A stretch of 64,000 nt of DNA from DATFVA01 sp963815785 (GCA_963815785.1 CAWFHZ010000013.1:124001-188000); one strand, 5' to 3'. Positions 1 through 7,812 are shown, counted from the first letter of the stretch. Notes: generated by a model not told the origin, from the letters alone. Numbers and translations are program-made.

Positions 1-466
1 CATCTTGTACTTTTTGTACCTGCTCTTTCCATTTTTCCTGTCGTTCTCTGGCTAAGCGAATTTCTTCTTCTGTTGGTGGGGGAGAAATATATGTACTATT
101 TGAACCGGAGGAACTATTGTTATTGTCTGAAGATGAGGAAAATATCCAATCAAAAAGTCCTTGAATTAAAGGTGTAACTACCGACTGAACCATCTGCTGA
201 TTGAAATCTCCACTGCCTGAATTATTACTTGAAGACAAAGAAGAGGATGATGATTCTTGTACGCAAGTTGTGGTGCCATCACCATTACAAGTACACCTGT
301 ATTTAACTCCATTATAAATTTCAACCCAACTCTGACCTTTTGGTATTAAATTGTGCTTTGAATCAAAGCATCCCACTACTTCAATCTGTGCTTGTAATGG
401 GATACAAAAAACTATGAAAACAAAATAAATATGAATTAATATTAATATTAAATTTTTATTCATCAT
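1..466 (-). CDS. Exported Cys-containing protein, partial at left edge
   Basis: An open frame of 155 codons runs off the left edge with no stop. It begins at tandem ATG codons (466 and 463). Residues 1-26 form a signal peptide, a hydrophobic run ending PLQA before Gln27. The mature part has Cys at about 33, 58, 60 and 68 (block YRCTCNGDGTTTC), then a Ser/Asn-rich linker, the motif GSGDFNQQM at 84-92, a short hydrophobic stretch, and a charged helix beginning TEEEIRLARERQ. The start overlaps the end of the preceding gene's restored frame (stop at 456-458), so the two are probably translationally coupled. The Cys block and GSGDFNQQM motif recur in that neighbour, so the two look like paralogues. 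I do not recognise a family; an envelope or secreted role is inferred from the signal peptide only. Confidence 0.6.
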   Translation of the reverse strand, partial: MMNKNLILILIHIYFVFIVFCIPLQAQIEVVGCFDSKHNLIPKGQSWVEIYNGVKYRCTCNGDGTTTCVQESSSSSLSSSNNSGSGDFNQQMVQSVVTPLIQGLFDWIFSSSSDNNNSSSGSNSTYISPPPTEEEIRLARERQEKWKEQVQKVQD

Positions 467-904
467 CTTCCCACCACCTTTCAAGTTTAGTAACATCAAT
501 TTGTACAGGCTCTGATAGATTTCCTTCTGCATCAGCAATTCCTTTTTGCCCTGCATTTACCAAAATAGTTTTTAATCCATTTGTTGATTAAAATCTCCGC
601 TGCCTGATGAACCTTGCACGTAACTTGTGCCGTTTGCATCATCACATTTTTCACAATGCATCTTTTTTCTGATGTATGGGTCTCCTGATTCAATAACCGC
701 TCTATCAATCATTTGCTTACACTCTGTTTCAGATGAAAAATTACCCTGCCTTTTTGCACAATTGATTCCCTGCTGTCTCAGCTCGTTAATAAGTTGATCT
801 GAATAAACTATTTGCCATTGTGCAAAGGCTGTTTCAGAAAAAAAGAAAAACGGAACTACTATTAACAAAAAACCCCTTTTCCAAATATCAAATTTTTTAT
901 ACAT
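456..904 (-). CDS. Small exported protein, frameshifted, related to the partial gene downstream
   Basis: The uninterrupted frame 904-572 encodes 110 residues: signal peptide 1-28 (ending TAFA/Q), Cys at 49, 62, 84 and 87, and the motif GSGDFNQQM at 101-109, followed at once by a stop. Moving one frame back at about 575-580 opens a further coding-like stretch (starting GLKTILVNAGQKG, ending KLERWWEDDE). It stops at 456-458, exactly overlapping the ATGATG of the next gene, an arrangement typical of an intact operon gene. I therefore annotate one gene of about 149 residues with one base missing near 577. It lies 72 bp after the permuted-papain gene on the same strand. The function is unknown. 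The break may be a sequencing error or a real truncation. Confidence 0.55.
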
Positions 905-976
905 TTTGATACCATTCAGGTATAAGTAAGTAAGTAATTAATTATTTATTAATCTTTTTGTAAAAACAGTGTTTAT

Positions 977-2122
977 TTATTTTTTTGTCGGCACTCCATA
1001 TAATGGTGTAACAATAAAGTATTTGCTCTTGCAAAAATCTGCGGGAGAATATTCAATCCCTATCATTTTTTTTATTGTGTCCTCAGTTTCGGGAACAATT
1101 TTTCCTGAATTTATCAATACCCACCGACTCGATTCCGAACAAACCATATCGCTCCCCATTACGCCATATTTAGTATCTGTAATTAAATTATTATTATTTT
1201 GTGACTTCATCTGCAATTGTTCATCAGATAGCTGCCTGGCTGTCTGATATAATTTTTCTCCATCTTTATCCTGCAGAGGTTCTATAAGTTGTGCAACCTT
1301 AGCATCACGACTTCCATACAAATAAAGATATTCCTGCTCTGAAATTATTGTGGGTCCTTTTCCCGGGACATTATCCAGAAACATTTTCTTTCCATTTATT
1401 GACTTAAGATATATAAGCGAATGAGAAGCAGAAGATTCATTCGTTGACGAAACAATTTCATCTCCCTTATTTATCCAGTAACTCATTGACAATTTACTTG
1501 AGTCTTTTGAAATCAGAAGTACGTCTCCCGGCAGTAATTCATCAAACTTTTTACCCGGTAATGGAGGTGGAGCCTTACTTTTTAAAGAGATATAGAGATT
1601 ATCAACAAATAAATTAGGAGTCTTTAATCGCTGCCGGATTAAATCATCTTTGGACTTTAGCCATTCTCCCCTATTATTTTCAAAATCAAATTGTTCAGAT
1701 TTTAATTCAGCATTACTGCTTCCGTTTTTTATATACTCTATTAAATCATTCAGTTTTTTGAGATAGTCATTTAGTCGATTTAGATTATCTGAATTTTTTT
1801 GTTTAGCAATATTTGCATTAGCAATCGCATCTAGAGATACTCTTTCAGCCTCGCTGTTACCCTTCTGGCGTGCAAGGTCTAAAATCTTTCCCGATTTAGT
1901 TATAGTTGCATCGCATCTTTCAATATTTTTGGTCGTCTCCTTAATTGAAACATTCGTTACTTCTATTTGGGTTTCTAATTTTGAAATGGTAGTTAATTTC
2001 CAGTTGTTTTGTGTTGCAGAAGACTCCTGTGCAAACACATTTGTGAGATTTATAAAATAAAACTGGAAGAAAAAAAATATACAAATAGATTTGATGTATT
2101 TTGTCCATACGTACTTTACCAT
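977..2122 (-). CDS. Exported permuted papain-like (YiiX/C92-type) cysteine peptidase or amidase with coiled-coil N-terminus
   Basis: A protein of 381 residues with a signal peptide (1-31, ending NVFA/Q), a helical, probably coiled-coil region (about 40-165), and a C-terminal domain of the circularly permuted NlpC/P60 (papain-like) type. The domain shows LLPGDVLL at 197-203, the His in SHSLIYL (His234), and only afterwards the Cys in MVCSESSRWV (Cys328), followed by a YSPADF element. His-before-Cys order is the hallmark of the permuted YiiX/DUF830 group, which acts on peptide or acyl bonds in the envelope. The start overlaps the end of the upstream SHOCT gene by 7 bp, with GGAGGAG inside that gene as ribosome site. 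The substrate is unknown; peptidoglycan peptide is an inference. Confidence 0.7.
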   Translation of the reverse strand: MVKYVWTKYIKSICIFFFFQFYFINLTNVFAQESSATQNNWKLTTISKLETQIEVTNVSIKETTKNIERCDATITKSGKILDLARQKGNSEAERVSLDAIANANIAKQKNSDNLNRLNDYLKKLNDLIEYIKNGSSNAELKSEQFDFENNRGEWLKSKDDLIRQRLKTPNLFVDNLYISLKSKAPPPLPGKKFDELLPGDVLLISKDSSKLSMSYWINKGDEIVSSTNESSASHSLIYLKSINGKKMFLDNVPGKGPTIISEQEYLYLYGSRDAKVAQLIEPLQDKDGEKLYQTARQLSDEQLQMKSQNNNNLITDTKYGVMGSDMVCSESSRWVLINSGKIVPETEDTIKKMIGIEYSPADFCKSKYFIVTPLYGVPTKK

Positions 2123-2523
2123 TTCTCCTCCATTATTTGATTACGTTTTTGCTCATATTCTTCTTCACTTATTAGGCCTTCTTTTTTCATCGACTCAAGG
2201 TCACGCAATCTTTGTATAGGTGCATCCGGCAAATTTTCAGTATTCGGGTCATTGTCAGTATTTATATCAATTACAGACAACCCCTTTGTACTTTGCAGAT
2301 TTTTTGCATGATAGATTATCATAAAGAGAGCCGTTCCAATCCATCCAACCATAAAAATATAAAACACTATAGACATCAGGACGGAGGCATCATTTTCAGC
2401 GAGAACTTCCCCGACTAAAACAGTAAAAGCAATGCCAAATATCAAAAGAAAAATTAAGCCAATAATAGCACCTGCCGAAACCTGTTTGCCAGGTGATACT
2501 GAAACTTTGTTCAAATTATTCAT
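2116..2523 (-). CDS. Two-TM membrane protein with C-terminal SHOCT domain
   Basis: A protein of 135 residues with two hydrophobic segments (about 18-42 and 48-72) and a C-terminal amphipathic module of about 30 residues (IQRLRDLESMKKEGLISEEE and onwards) that matches the SHOCT (short C-terminal) pattern: Leu-x-x-Leu-x-x-Met-x-x-x-Gly-Leu-Ile-Ser-x-x-E-Y. SHOCT domains are thought to mediate oligomerisation or localisation and give no specific activity. The gene is the first sizeable member of the minus-strand cluster and is coupled to the papain-like gene by a 7-bp overlap. A tiny 28-codon frame ends immediately before its ATG. Domain identity is good; the role is unknown. Confidence 0.75.
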   Translation of the reverse strand: MNNLNKVSVSPGKQVSAGAIIGLIFLLIFGIAFTVLVGEVLAENDASVLMSIVFYIFMVGWIGTALFMIIYHAKNLQSTKGLSVIDINTDNDPNTENLPDAPIQRLRDLESMKKEGLISEEEYEQKRNQIMEEKW

Positions 2524-2610
2524 TTACCTTTTCCCCGCAATCCCGAAAGTAGTATTGTTTAAAAAATGAGAATACAAGAAGGAAAGAAAAACAGAAAGGA
2601 TGATTTTCAT
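2524..2610 (-). CDS. Possible 28-residue hydrophobic leader peptide before the SHOCT gene
   Basis: A short frame (MKIILSVFLSFLYSHFL then a polar tail ending AGKR) with a good ribosome site (AGGGAG, 7 nt before ATG). Its TAA abuts the ATG of the SHOCT gene with no gap. Residues 1-17 are hydrophobic. It could be a small membrane peptide, a decayed signal-peptide gene, or a translated leader that couples ribosomes to the next gene. No homologue is recognised. Confidence 0.35.
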   Translation of the reverse strand: MKIILSVFLSFLYSHFLNNTTFGIAGKR

Positions 2611-2625
2611 GTGAATTCTCCCTGG

Positions 2626-2657
2626 CAAAAGAAATGAGATTTGCAATAAGTAGTCAA
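2626..2657 (-). promoter_or_regulatory. Possible promoter of the exported-protein cluster
   Basis: On the minus strand TTGACT (2657-2652) lies 17 bp before TTTCTTTTG, which resembles both a weak -10 box and the Bacteroidota TAnnTTTG element. It sits just upstream of the 28-codon leader frame. Seen by eye only; the -10 match is poor. Confidence 0.3.
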
Positions 2658-2910
2658 CAATTAATAGAATAAATTATTTCTACTATGTAAAGCTATATTA
2701 TAAAAGTAAGTAAAGCAAACTGATTGACGGGGCTCGTCATGGATTGTTTAATATACAATGAAATTTAATAAATCATTAAAATTCATTATAACCAATTTCC
2801 AAATCGGTTCGGGAAAAGAAAATTTTGCTTAGGCTGAGAAAGCAGAAATAATTAAGTGAAATTGAAATAGTCCTGGAATTGATAAAAATACATCACGAAC
2901 TGAATTAAAA
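2658..2910. other. Intergenic stretch without recognisable gene
   Basis: AT-rich spacer between the exported-protein cluster and the tRNA-Asn terminator. Apart from a small perfect hairpin (TGACG, 5-nt loop, CGTCA near 2724-2738) I see nothing that looks coding or structured. Confidence 0.5.
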
Positions 2911-2948
2911 TAAAAAATCCCTTCAAAAGGAGGGGACTTTTTATTTTA
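2911..2948 (-). terminator. Terminator after tRNA-Asn
   Basis: A GC-rich stem (CCCTTC / GGAGGG as read on the plus strand, loop AAAA) is flanked by A-tracts and T-tracts on both sides. On the minus strand it follows the tRNA by a few bases and is followed by TTTTTTATTTT. It could act in both directions. Confidence 0.6.
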
Positions 2949-2950
2949 TG

Positions 2951-3024
2951 CTCCGCAGGCAGGACTTGAACCTGCGACACCCTGATTAACAGTCAGGTGC
3001 TCTAACCAACTGAGCTACTGCGGA
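2951..3024 (-). tRNA. tRNA-Asn (GTT)
   Basis: A 74-nt cloverleaf on the minus strand. The acceptor stem TCCGCAG pairs with CTGCGGA, discriminator G. The D-loop region is AGCTCAGTTGGTTAGAGC. The anticodon stem CCTGA/TCAGG carries loop CTGTTAA with anticodon GTT (Asn), and the T arm carries GGTTCAAGTCC. CCA is not encoded. It has its own promoter upstream and terminator downstream, so it is transcribed as a single-tRNA unit. Confidence 0.95.
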
Positions 3025-3029
3025 ATGTT

Positions 3030-3047
3030 TTCCTTTTTAAAAAGGAA
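3030..3047. repeat. Perfect 18-bp palindrome in the tRNA-Asn leader
   Basis: TTCCTTTTTAAAAAGGAA is its own reverse complement and lies between the tRNA promoter and the mature 5' end. It may be a processing hairpin in the precursor or a chance AT-rich palindrome. Confidence 0.5.
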
Positions 3048-3049
3048 TC

Positions 3050-3080
3050 CAAAAATAGAAGGTATTATTCTTTTTGTCAA
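3050..3080 (-). promoter_or_regulatory. Promoter of tRNA-Asn
   Basis: On the minus strand TTGACA (3080-3075) is followed after 17 bp by TATTTTTG (3057-3050). The first box is the standard -35. The second fits both a sigma70 -10 (TATTTT) and the Bacteroidota TAnnTTTG element. It lies about 26 bp before the tRNA. Confidence 0.75.
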
Positions 3081-3212
3081 GACTTTTAACTTTTCTTTTT
3101 CATTCAATTAAAGTAATAATTCCTTTTATTTCAGTTATTACTAAATCCGTAAAATGAATGAATCAAGAACTCTGAATTTTGTGAATAGCCTTATCTATAT
3201 CTTGTTGAAGTT

Positions 3213-3246
3213 AAAAAATGCCCGATCAATTCGGGCATTTTAATCT
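3213..3246 (-). terminator. Terminator of the ccm gene run
   Basis: A perfect 11-bp stem (AAAATGCCCGA / TCGGGCATTTT) with a 5-nt loop sits 18 bp beyond the ccmF stop. A/T-rich flanks on both sides allow it to act in either direction; for ccmF it is read on the minus strand. Confidence 0.75.
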
Positions 3247-3263
3247 TAAATTTCAACTTACTA

Positions 3264-5669
3264 TTAACTGCTTTTAATAAGAGATTCTCTTAATCTTCTT
3301 GAAACAGCAACGAAAAATCCAGCAACCATAACAAGAATTCCTCCCCAGACAAGACTGATAAATGGTTTAACACTGGCAGCTACTGTGAGAACTTCTTTGG
3401 GAGCCTTGGTTTGAGTTGCATCTCCTTTTAACTTTCCAACTATATATTCTGCTGTCTGAGTTGTAGGGTCAATTTTCTTAAGTTGAATTTTCAGGTTAGC
3501 TTCCTGAATCTCAACAGGAACATAAATAAAATCGCGACCTGTTTTTTTAAGCACCGGTTCAACGTTGTATGTTTTGCCGTTTTTTGTAACGACAAGATTT
3601 GTTCCCATCTTAAAATCACCGCCGCCCATCATTACGCTCATATCAGGTTTAACAAATTCAGTATATTCAATTTGTGCTCCTTCAACATTGGTTTTTTGCC
3701 CAACGTTAAGTGTAACTGACAGACCCTCGGTAGACTGATCCTGCGATTGATCATCGTATCCAAGTGGTGAAACATAAATATCTTTTGTAAGCATATTTAA
3801 AATTGCCGGCTCTCTCATCAATCCATTATTAAATTCACTGATATACATTACGGGAGAAACTCGGTATTTTTTCTCTCCCTTTTCAACATTGATATTGAAT
3901 GCATATTTTGTATTATTTTCTATCGGGTGATAACCTGTGAAAGTGAGCTTGTATCCGAAAGCTTCCTGCGGCTGGTTTTTAATAAGATCAATATCAGTTT
4001 CCTGGCTGTATGCTGTGGATCCGATAACACCAAGTAAGAAAAGTGCTATCCCTATATGCGCTACATACGCTCCGAGCATTTTCATATTGCCACGAATAAT
4101 TTTTATTGCTATTTCCACGTTAACGGCAACCGTAAAGGAAGCAGAAAAAGCTAAAAGTATAAGCATGATTTCATGCATCCCGCCAAAGAATGCAAGCAAG
4201 GCTGTAAAAATAACCGCAATGGTTACAGGAGGTATAGATTTTCTTACAAGATCTTTTCCTTTTGTCTGTTTCCATTTTAACAATAAACTAAAACCGTTTA
4301 GCAATCCTATAATAATCGCAAGCGGCAAATTCATTTCATTATAGAAAAATGTATCAACCGACTGCCCGAAGAGAGGAGCAGAAGTACCGACAAAAACTAT
4401 TATTGCAGAAGCTGTCAATACAATTGCAGCAGTAAACAACGCCAGATCCCGCGATAATATATCTTCTTCAGATGCTATCGCTTCAGTAAGGAACTTCCAT
4501 CTGTAAATAAGCATTCCGAAACCAAGAACTATAAAGGTCCCGATGAAAATTATTAGAAATAAATAAACCAACATTCCGGGATCGACAAATGAGTGGACAG
4601 ATGCATCTCCAAGTACACCGCTCCTTGTTAAAAATGTACTGTATAAAACGAGTACATAAGTCATAATACACAAGATTAGATTTGTCTTTGCATACTTTCC
4701 TATACCACCTTTAGACTGGCTTTTCCTTTGAACCAGAAGAGTATGTATTGAAGCGACACCAACAAGCCAGGGAATCAGACTTGAGTTTTCAACAGGATCC
4801 CATGCCCAGTAACCTCCCCATCCAAGCATTTCATAAGCCCAGTAACCGCCAAGCATAATCCCAAGCCCTAAAATTCCAGCACCAGCCAGCACCCATGGAA
4901 ATGATTGACGGACCCAATCTTTATAGTCATTTTTCATCAATGCAGCTACTGCAAAAGAAAACGGCACCGTTGACATTGAGAATCCTGTGAAGAGAATCGG
5001 CGGATGAATCTGCATCCAGAAATTAAGCAGCTGAGGATTTAGACCTTTACCATCTGCAATAAACTGATTAACCGAAATTCCTGCAGAAGTAAGAGAGGCA
5101 TAAAGATCACTGCTCATCTTGACAAAACTTTGTCCATTTGTACCATCGTTAAAAATAAATGACTGTAACCACGGAAGATTAAGATATCCGGCTGTTATAC
5201 TTTTAATTGGAAGAAATATTGGTTCAGTCCATATATAGGCAAAAGGATTTTTGAAAAGTGGTGAAACCATTATCAGCAGAAATGTTGTAGCAAGTGTAAA
5301 AACAGTCATTACCCGAACTTCGAGGTCGCCTCGTTTTGATGTATATGATTGTAAGAATATACCTACAATAGAAGTCAGCAGCAGCCAAAGCATAAAGCTT
5401 CCCTCCTGCCCTCCCCAGAATGAGGCAATCAGAAAACCTGTTTTCAAACTGTTCTGACTGTAGCTGTATACATAATGATATTGATACTGATGTGTTAATA
5501 ATAAATACCATAAAATGGTTGCGGCAACAATTACCAGTACCGCCATAGAATGGTAAGCTATTCTTCCATAATTGAGAGCATTTTTATAGCCTTTATATGA
5601 AAGATAGTACATTATCATTGCAAGCAAACTGAATGCTAATGCTATCGAGAGTACAATACTTCCTGCCAT
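3264..5669 (-). CDS. ccmF: CcmF, cytochrome c heme lyase subunit
   Basis: A polytopic inner-membrane protein of 801 residues that attaches heme from CcmE to apocytochrome c (System I). Seen in the sequence: an early conserved WGGQEGSFMLW at 85-95, the periplasmic-His region FWMQIHPPILF around 218-227 (His222), and the tryptophan-rich WWD signature GWGGYWAWDPVENSSL at 283-298. A long periplasmic C-terminal region follows (about 580-770), then a final TM helix. WWD plus the P-His are the family's heme-handling elements. It is longer than enteric CcmF (about 650), as is usual for the larger NrfE/CcmF forms of this phylum. It is the last gene of the ccmABCDEF order, 111 bp after ccmE, and is followed by a strong terminator. 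Confidence 0.95.
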   Translation of the reverse strand: MAGSIVLSIALAFSLLAMIMYYLSYKGYKNALNYGRIAYHSMAVLVIVAATILWYLLLTHQYQYHYVYSYSQNSLKTGFLIASFWGGQEGSFMLWLLLTSIVGIFLQSYTSKRGDLEVRVMTVFTLATTFLLIMVSPLFKNPFAYIWTEPIFLPIKSITAGYLNLPWLQSFIFNDGTNGQSFVKMSSDLYASLTSAGISVNQFIADGKGLNPQLLNFWMQIHPPILFTGFSMSTVPFSFAVAALMKNDYKDWVRQSFPWVLAGAGILGLGIMLGGYWAYEMLGWGGYWAWDPVENSSLIPWLVGVASIHTLLVQRKSQSKGGIGKYAKTNLILCIMTYVLVLYSTFLTRSGVLGDASVHSFVDPGMLVYLFLIIFIGTFIVLGFGMLIYRWKFLTEAIASEEDILSRDLALFTAAIVLTASAIIVFVGTSAPLFGQSVDTFFYNEMNLPLAIIIGLLNGFSLLLKWKQTKGKDLVRKSIPPVTIAVIFTALLAFFGGMHEIMLILLAFSASFTVAVNVEIAIKIIRGNMKMLGAYVAHIGIALFLLGVIGSTAYSQETDIDLIKNQPQEAFGYKLTFTGYHPIENNTKYAFNINVEKGEKKYRVSPVMYISEFNNGLMREPAILNMLTKDIYVSPLGYDDQSQDQSTEGLSVTLNVGQKTNVEGAQIEYTEFVKPDMSVMMGGGDFKMGTNLVVTKNGKTYNVEPVLKKTGRDFIYVPVEIQEANLKIQLKKIDPTTQTAEYIVGKLKGDATQTKAPKEVLTVAASVKPFISLVWGGILVMVAGFFVAVSRRLRESLIKSS

Positions 5670-5781
5670 TTCTTCCTCAGGGTTATCTTAATTAAAAATA
5701 CTAATTAATATCTCTTATCCTTGAGAAATCCGGGATTCGAATAAGATTTTTTTTAAAATTAATTTCTAAATTGCGATGGAC

Positions 5782-6171
5782 TTATAAACTTGAGGTTTTA
5801 GCCTTATCGTTTTCATATTTGCTTGGGCATTTAGTCAATATATCCCGTGCATGAAAATATCCATCTTTATACTGTCCTGTTACAACTACGCTTTTGGCTG
5901 TTTCGAAGTTATTAGGAATTGTTCCGTCATATACAACCTTCATTTGGTTGCCGTTTTGGTCTGCCATAAAAAAACTGAAAGTTCTGTTAACCTTATCAAC
6001 CTGATAGTTTTTATCTTTAACCCAGCTGCCTGTTGCCTTCACGGTTTTATCTGTATTCATAACATTAGTAAAATTGCTTTCATACTTAATGTTACTCTGA
6101 GTAAACAGATAACCCATTAAACCAAGGAACAGAACTATAATAGCACCACCGAAAATATATTTATTTTTCAT
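5782..6171 (-). CDS. ccmE: CcmE heme chaperone, Cys-type (CxxxY) variant
   Basis: A protein of 129 residues with one N-terminal TM anchor (about 5-23) and a small OB-fold periplasmic domain. CcmE normally binds heme covalently through a His in an HxxxY motif. Here the aligned position, after the conserved G-Q-Y-K-D-G-Y-F-H-A-R-D strand, reads T-K-C-P-S-K-Y, that is CxxxY (Cys at about 118). This Cys form is known from archaea and a few bacteria whose System I lacks CcmH, and no ccmH or ccmG occurs in this window. The start ATG lies inside the end of ccmD (11-bp overlap), so the two are coupled. Confidence 0.93.
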   Translation of the reverse strand: MKNKYIFGGAIIVLFLGLMGYLFTQSNIKYESNFTNVMNTDKTVKATGSWVKDKNYQVDKVNRTFSFFMADQNGNQMKVVYDGTIPNNFETAKSVVVTGQYKDGYFHARDILTKCPSKYENDKAKTSSL

Positions 6172-6319
6172 GTTTATCTCCGTTTATTTCTTTCTCAATA
6201 CTTTTAATTCTTTTATCCAAATTATTCAGGTAGAAGAATATACCTGCCCACACGATAAGAACAATAATCATTACAATATAAATTGCATTGTTATGCAAAA
6301 AATCATAAAGTCCGCTCAA
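6161..6319 (-). CDS. ccmD: CcmD-like small membrane protein
   Basis: A short frame of 52 residues with a TTG start at 6319, 1 bp after the ccmC stop. AGAGGA at the end of ccmC gives a ribosome site about 5 nt upstream. The protein has one TM helix (about 11-31, AIYIVMIIVLIVWAGIFFYL) followed by a basic cytoplasmic tail (LDKRIKSIEKEI), the classic CcmD shape. CcmD helps release heme-loaded CcmE from the CcmABC complex. Its position between ccmC and ccmE is the standard one. Sequence conservation in CcmD is low everywhere, so the call rests on size, topology, tail charge and place. Confidence 0.8.
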   Translation of the reverse strand: MSGLYDFLHNNAIYIVMIIVLIVWAGIFFYLNNLDKRIKSIEKEINGDKHEK

Positions 6320-6320
6320 G

Positions 6321-7034
6321 TTATCCTCTGATTTGTTGTTTGTTTAATCTTTCTTTAAACATAAGTGATTTATAACCAAGTCTCCACATCCAGAAATACA
6401 ATATAGTAAATCCAATCAATGAAAGGTAAAATATCAACATCATATTTGCGTTCATCTTAAAATCTACAACAGGACCTGAATTTGTATCATCAGCAGAGCC
6501 GGGATGCAAACCTGCCATAATTCTCGGCATAATAAAAATAAAGAATGGAACAGTAACAAATGCAATTATTGCATACACGGCAGAAAGAGTTGCTCTTTTC
6601 TCTTCATTTTCAATTGAAGAACGAAGTGCAAACCAGGCACCATAAATAAGAAGCAGGGCAAATATACTTGACTGACGCGGATCCCAATTCCAAAACGAAC
6701 CCCAGGCAAATTTAGCCCAGACTGAACCGGTAACTGTTGCGAGAATACAAAAAATAATTCCCAGTTGTGCTGCTGCATAAGATTTAATGTCATCATTCAT
6801 ATCTTTTTTTCTAAGATATTTAAAACTATAAATAGTTGACATTAAGAAAGCAATTACTGTAATCCAGGATGTTGGAACATGGAAGAAAATTATTTTTGCA
6901 TTTTCTTCAAGACCAGGAATAAATGGAAACTGGTACCAGTGTGTTGGATTCTCAACAATGGGAAAAGCTATTCCCGCCACGGACACGAATGCGAGAAGCA
7001 AAAAGAGAAATATTTTCCAAAACATAGATTTCAT
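6321..7034 (-). CDS. ccmC: CcmC, heme-handling protein that loads CcmE
   Basis: A protein of 237 residues with about six TM helices. The tryptophan-rich WWD motif is FAWGSFWNWDPRQSS at about 109-123. Flanking periplasmic His residues are His52 (FFHVPTSW) and a second in GLHPGSA around 176. Those are the heme-binding elements of CcmC, which positions heme for covalent capture by CcmE. The N-terminus is a hydrophobic segment. It sits 22 bp after ccmB and 1 bp before ccmD in the same transcript. Family assignment is secure. Confidence 0.95.
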   Translation of the reverse strand: MKSMFWKIFLFLLLAFVSVAGIAFPIVENPTHWYQFPFIPGLEENAKIIFFHVPTSWITVIAFLMSTIYSFKYLRKKDMNDDIKSYAAAQLGIIFCILATVTGSVWAKFAWGSFWNWDPRQSSIFALLLIYGAWFALRSSIENEEKRATLSAVYAIIAFVTVPFFIFIMPRIMAGLHPGSADDTNSGPVVDFKMNANMMLIFYLSLIGFTILYFWMWRLGYKSLMFKERLNKQQIRG

Positions 7035-7056
7035 ATTATATAATTGATAAAAATTA

Positions 7057-7722
7057 CTAATCTTTCCAAATAAAATCGAATAACATATAAGATGCAGTTA
7101 ACATAATTACGTCGTAACAAATTACAACTGCTAGTTCAAATTTAGATTTTTCAAAACCTGTGCCATCTATAGAGAATAAAGTTAGTTGCACAGAAGTTAA
7201 AATTAAAGGTAATAATATAGGAAAAGAAAGAACCGGGTAAAGTGTTCCTTTGGCACCAGCTTTAGCAATTATTGCCGCAATTATTGTCGAGGAAACTGCC
7301 AGCCCGATATTTCCCAGGATAAATGCAGAAAGAAAAAGAGGAAAATTCCTGATAACAAAAGCCTCAAATACGGCAGAATAAAGAATAGCAATTACAATAT
7401 TCATCGCAAAAACAAGTATGAGGTTAAAAATTAATTTCCCGGTAAATACTGTAGATGGAGAAGCAATTAATTGAAGAGTGAGTGAAGTGCCTCTTTCCTC
7501 CTCAGATACAAAAGCTCTTGCCAGCCCTGACATAGCAGTAAAAAAAATCACAACCCAGAACAATCCTGCAGTTAAATTTTCATTAATTCTCTCGTTCCCA
7601 ATCGAGAACATAATTACACTGATGGCAACGATAATAAACATTGCAAGAGAATTAATTGCATAACGTGTTCTTAATTCAGATTTGAAATCTTTTAGGAATA
7701 AGCTGTAAGCTTTTGAGTTCAT
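7057..7722 (-). CDS. ccmB: CcmB, membrane subunit of the CcmABC ABC transporter
   Basis: A protein of 221 residues with about six TM helices, preceded by the cytoplasmic start L-K-D-F-K-S-E-L-R-T-R-Y that is typical of CcmB. An E-E-R-G-T-S-L-T-L loop after the second helix matches the conserved coupling region of the family (SEEERGTSL). With CcmA it forms the ATP-driven complex that releases holo-CcmE from CcmC. It lies 90 bp downstream of ccmA and 22 bp upstream of ccmC. Confidence 0.93.
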   Translation of the reverse strand: MNSKAYSLFLKDFKSELRTRYAINSLAMFIIVAISVIMFSIGNERINENLTAGLFWVVIFFTAMSGLARAFVSEEERGTSLTLQLIASPSTVFTGKLIFNLILVFAMNIVIAILYSAVFEAFVIRNFPLFLSAFILGNIGLAVSSTIIAAIIAKAGAKGTLYPVLSFPILLPLILTSVQLTLFSIDGTGFEKSKFELAVVICYDVIMLTASYMLFDFIWKD

Positions 7723-7812
7723 AAATTAATCGGAATTTATTCTGACTAAAGCCAATCTTAATTATTTAGATTTTATTCCACGACCTGAAGTTCGTGGCTA
7801 TTTAAATTAAAT

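Noticed and set aside
969..1247. Plus-strand open frame of 92 codons
   Set aside because: It lies wholly antisense to the permuted-papain gene, which has a signal peptide and catalytic motifs; no ribosome site.
3483..4344. Plus-strand frames of 78 and 135 codons over ccmF
   Set aside because: Antisense shadows of a strongly conserved ccmF gene.
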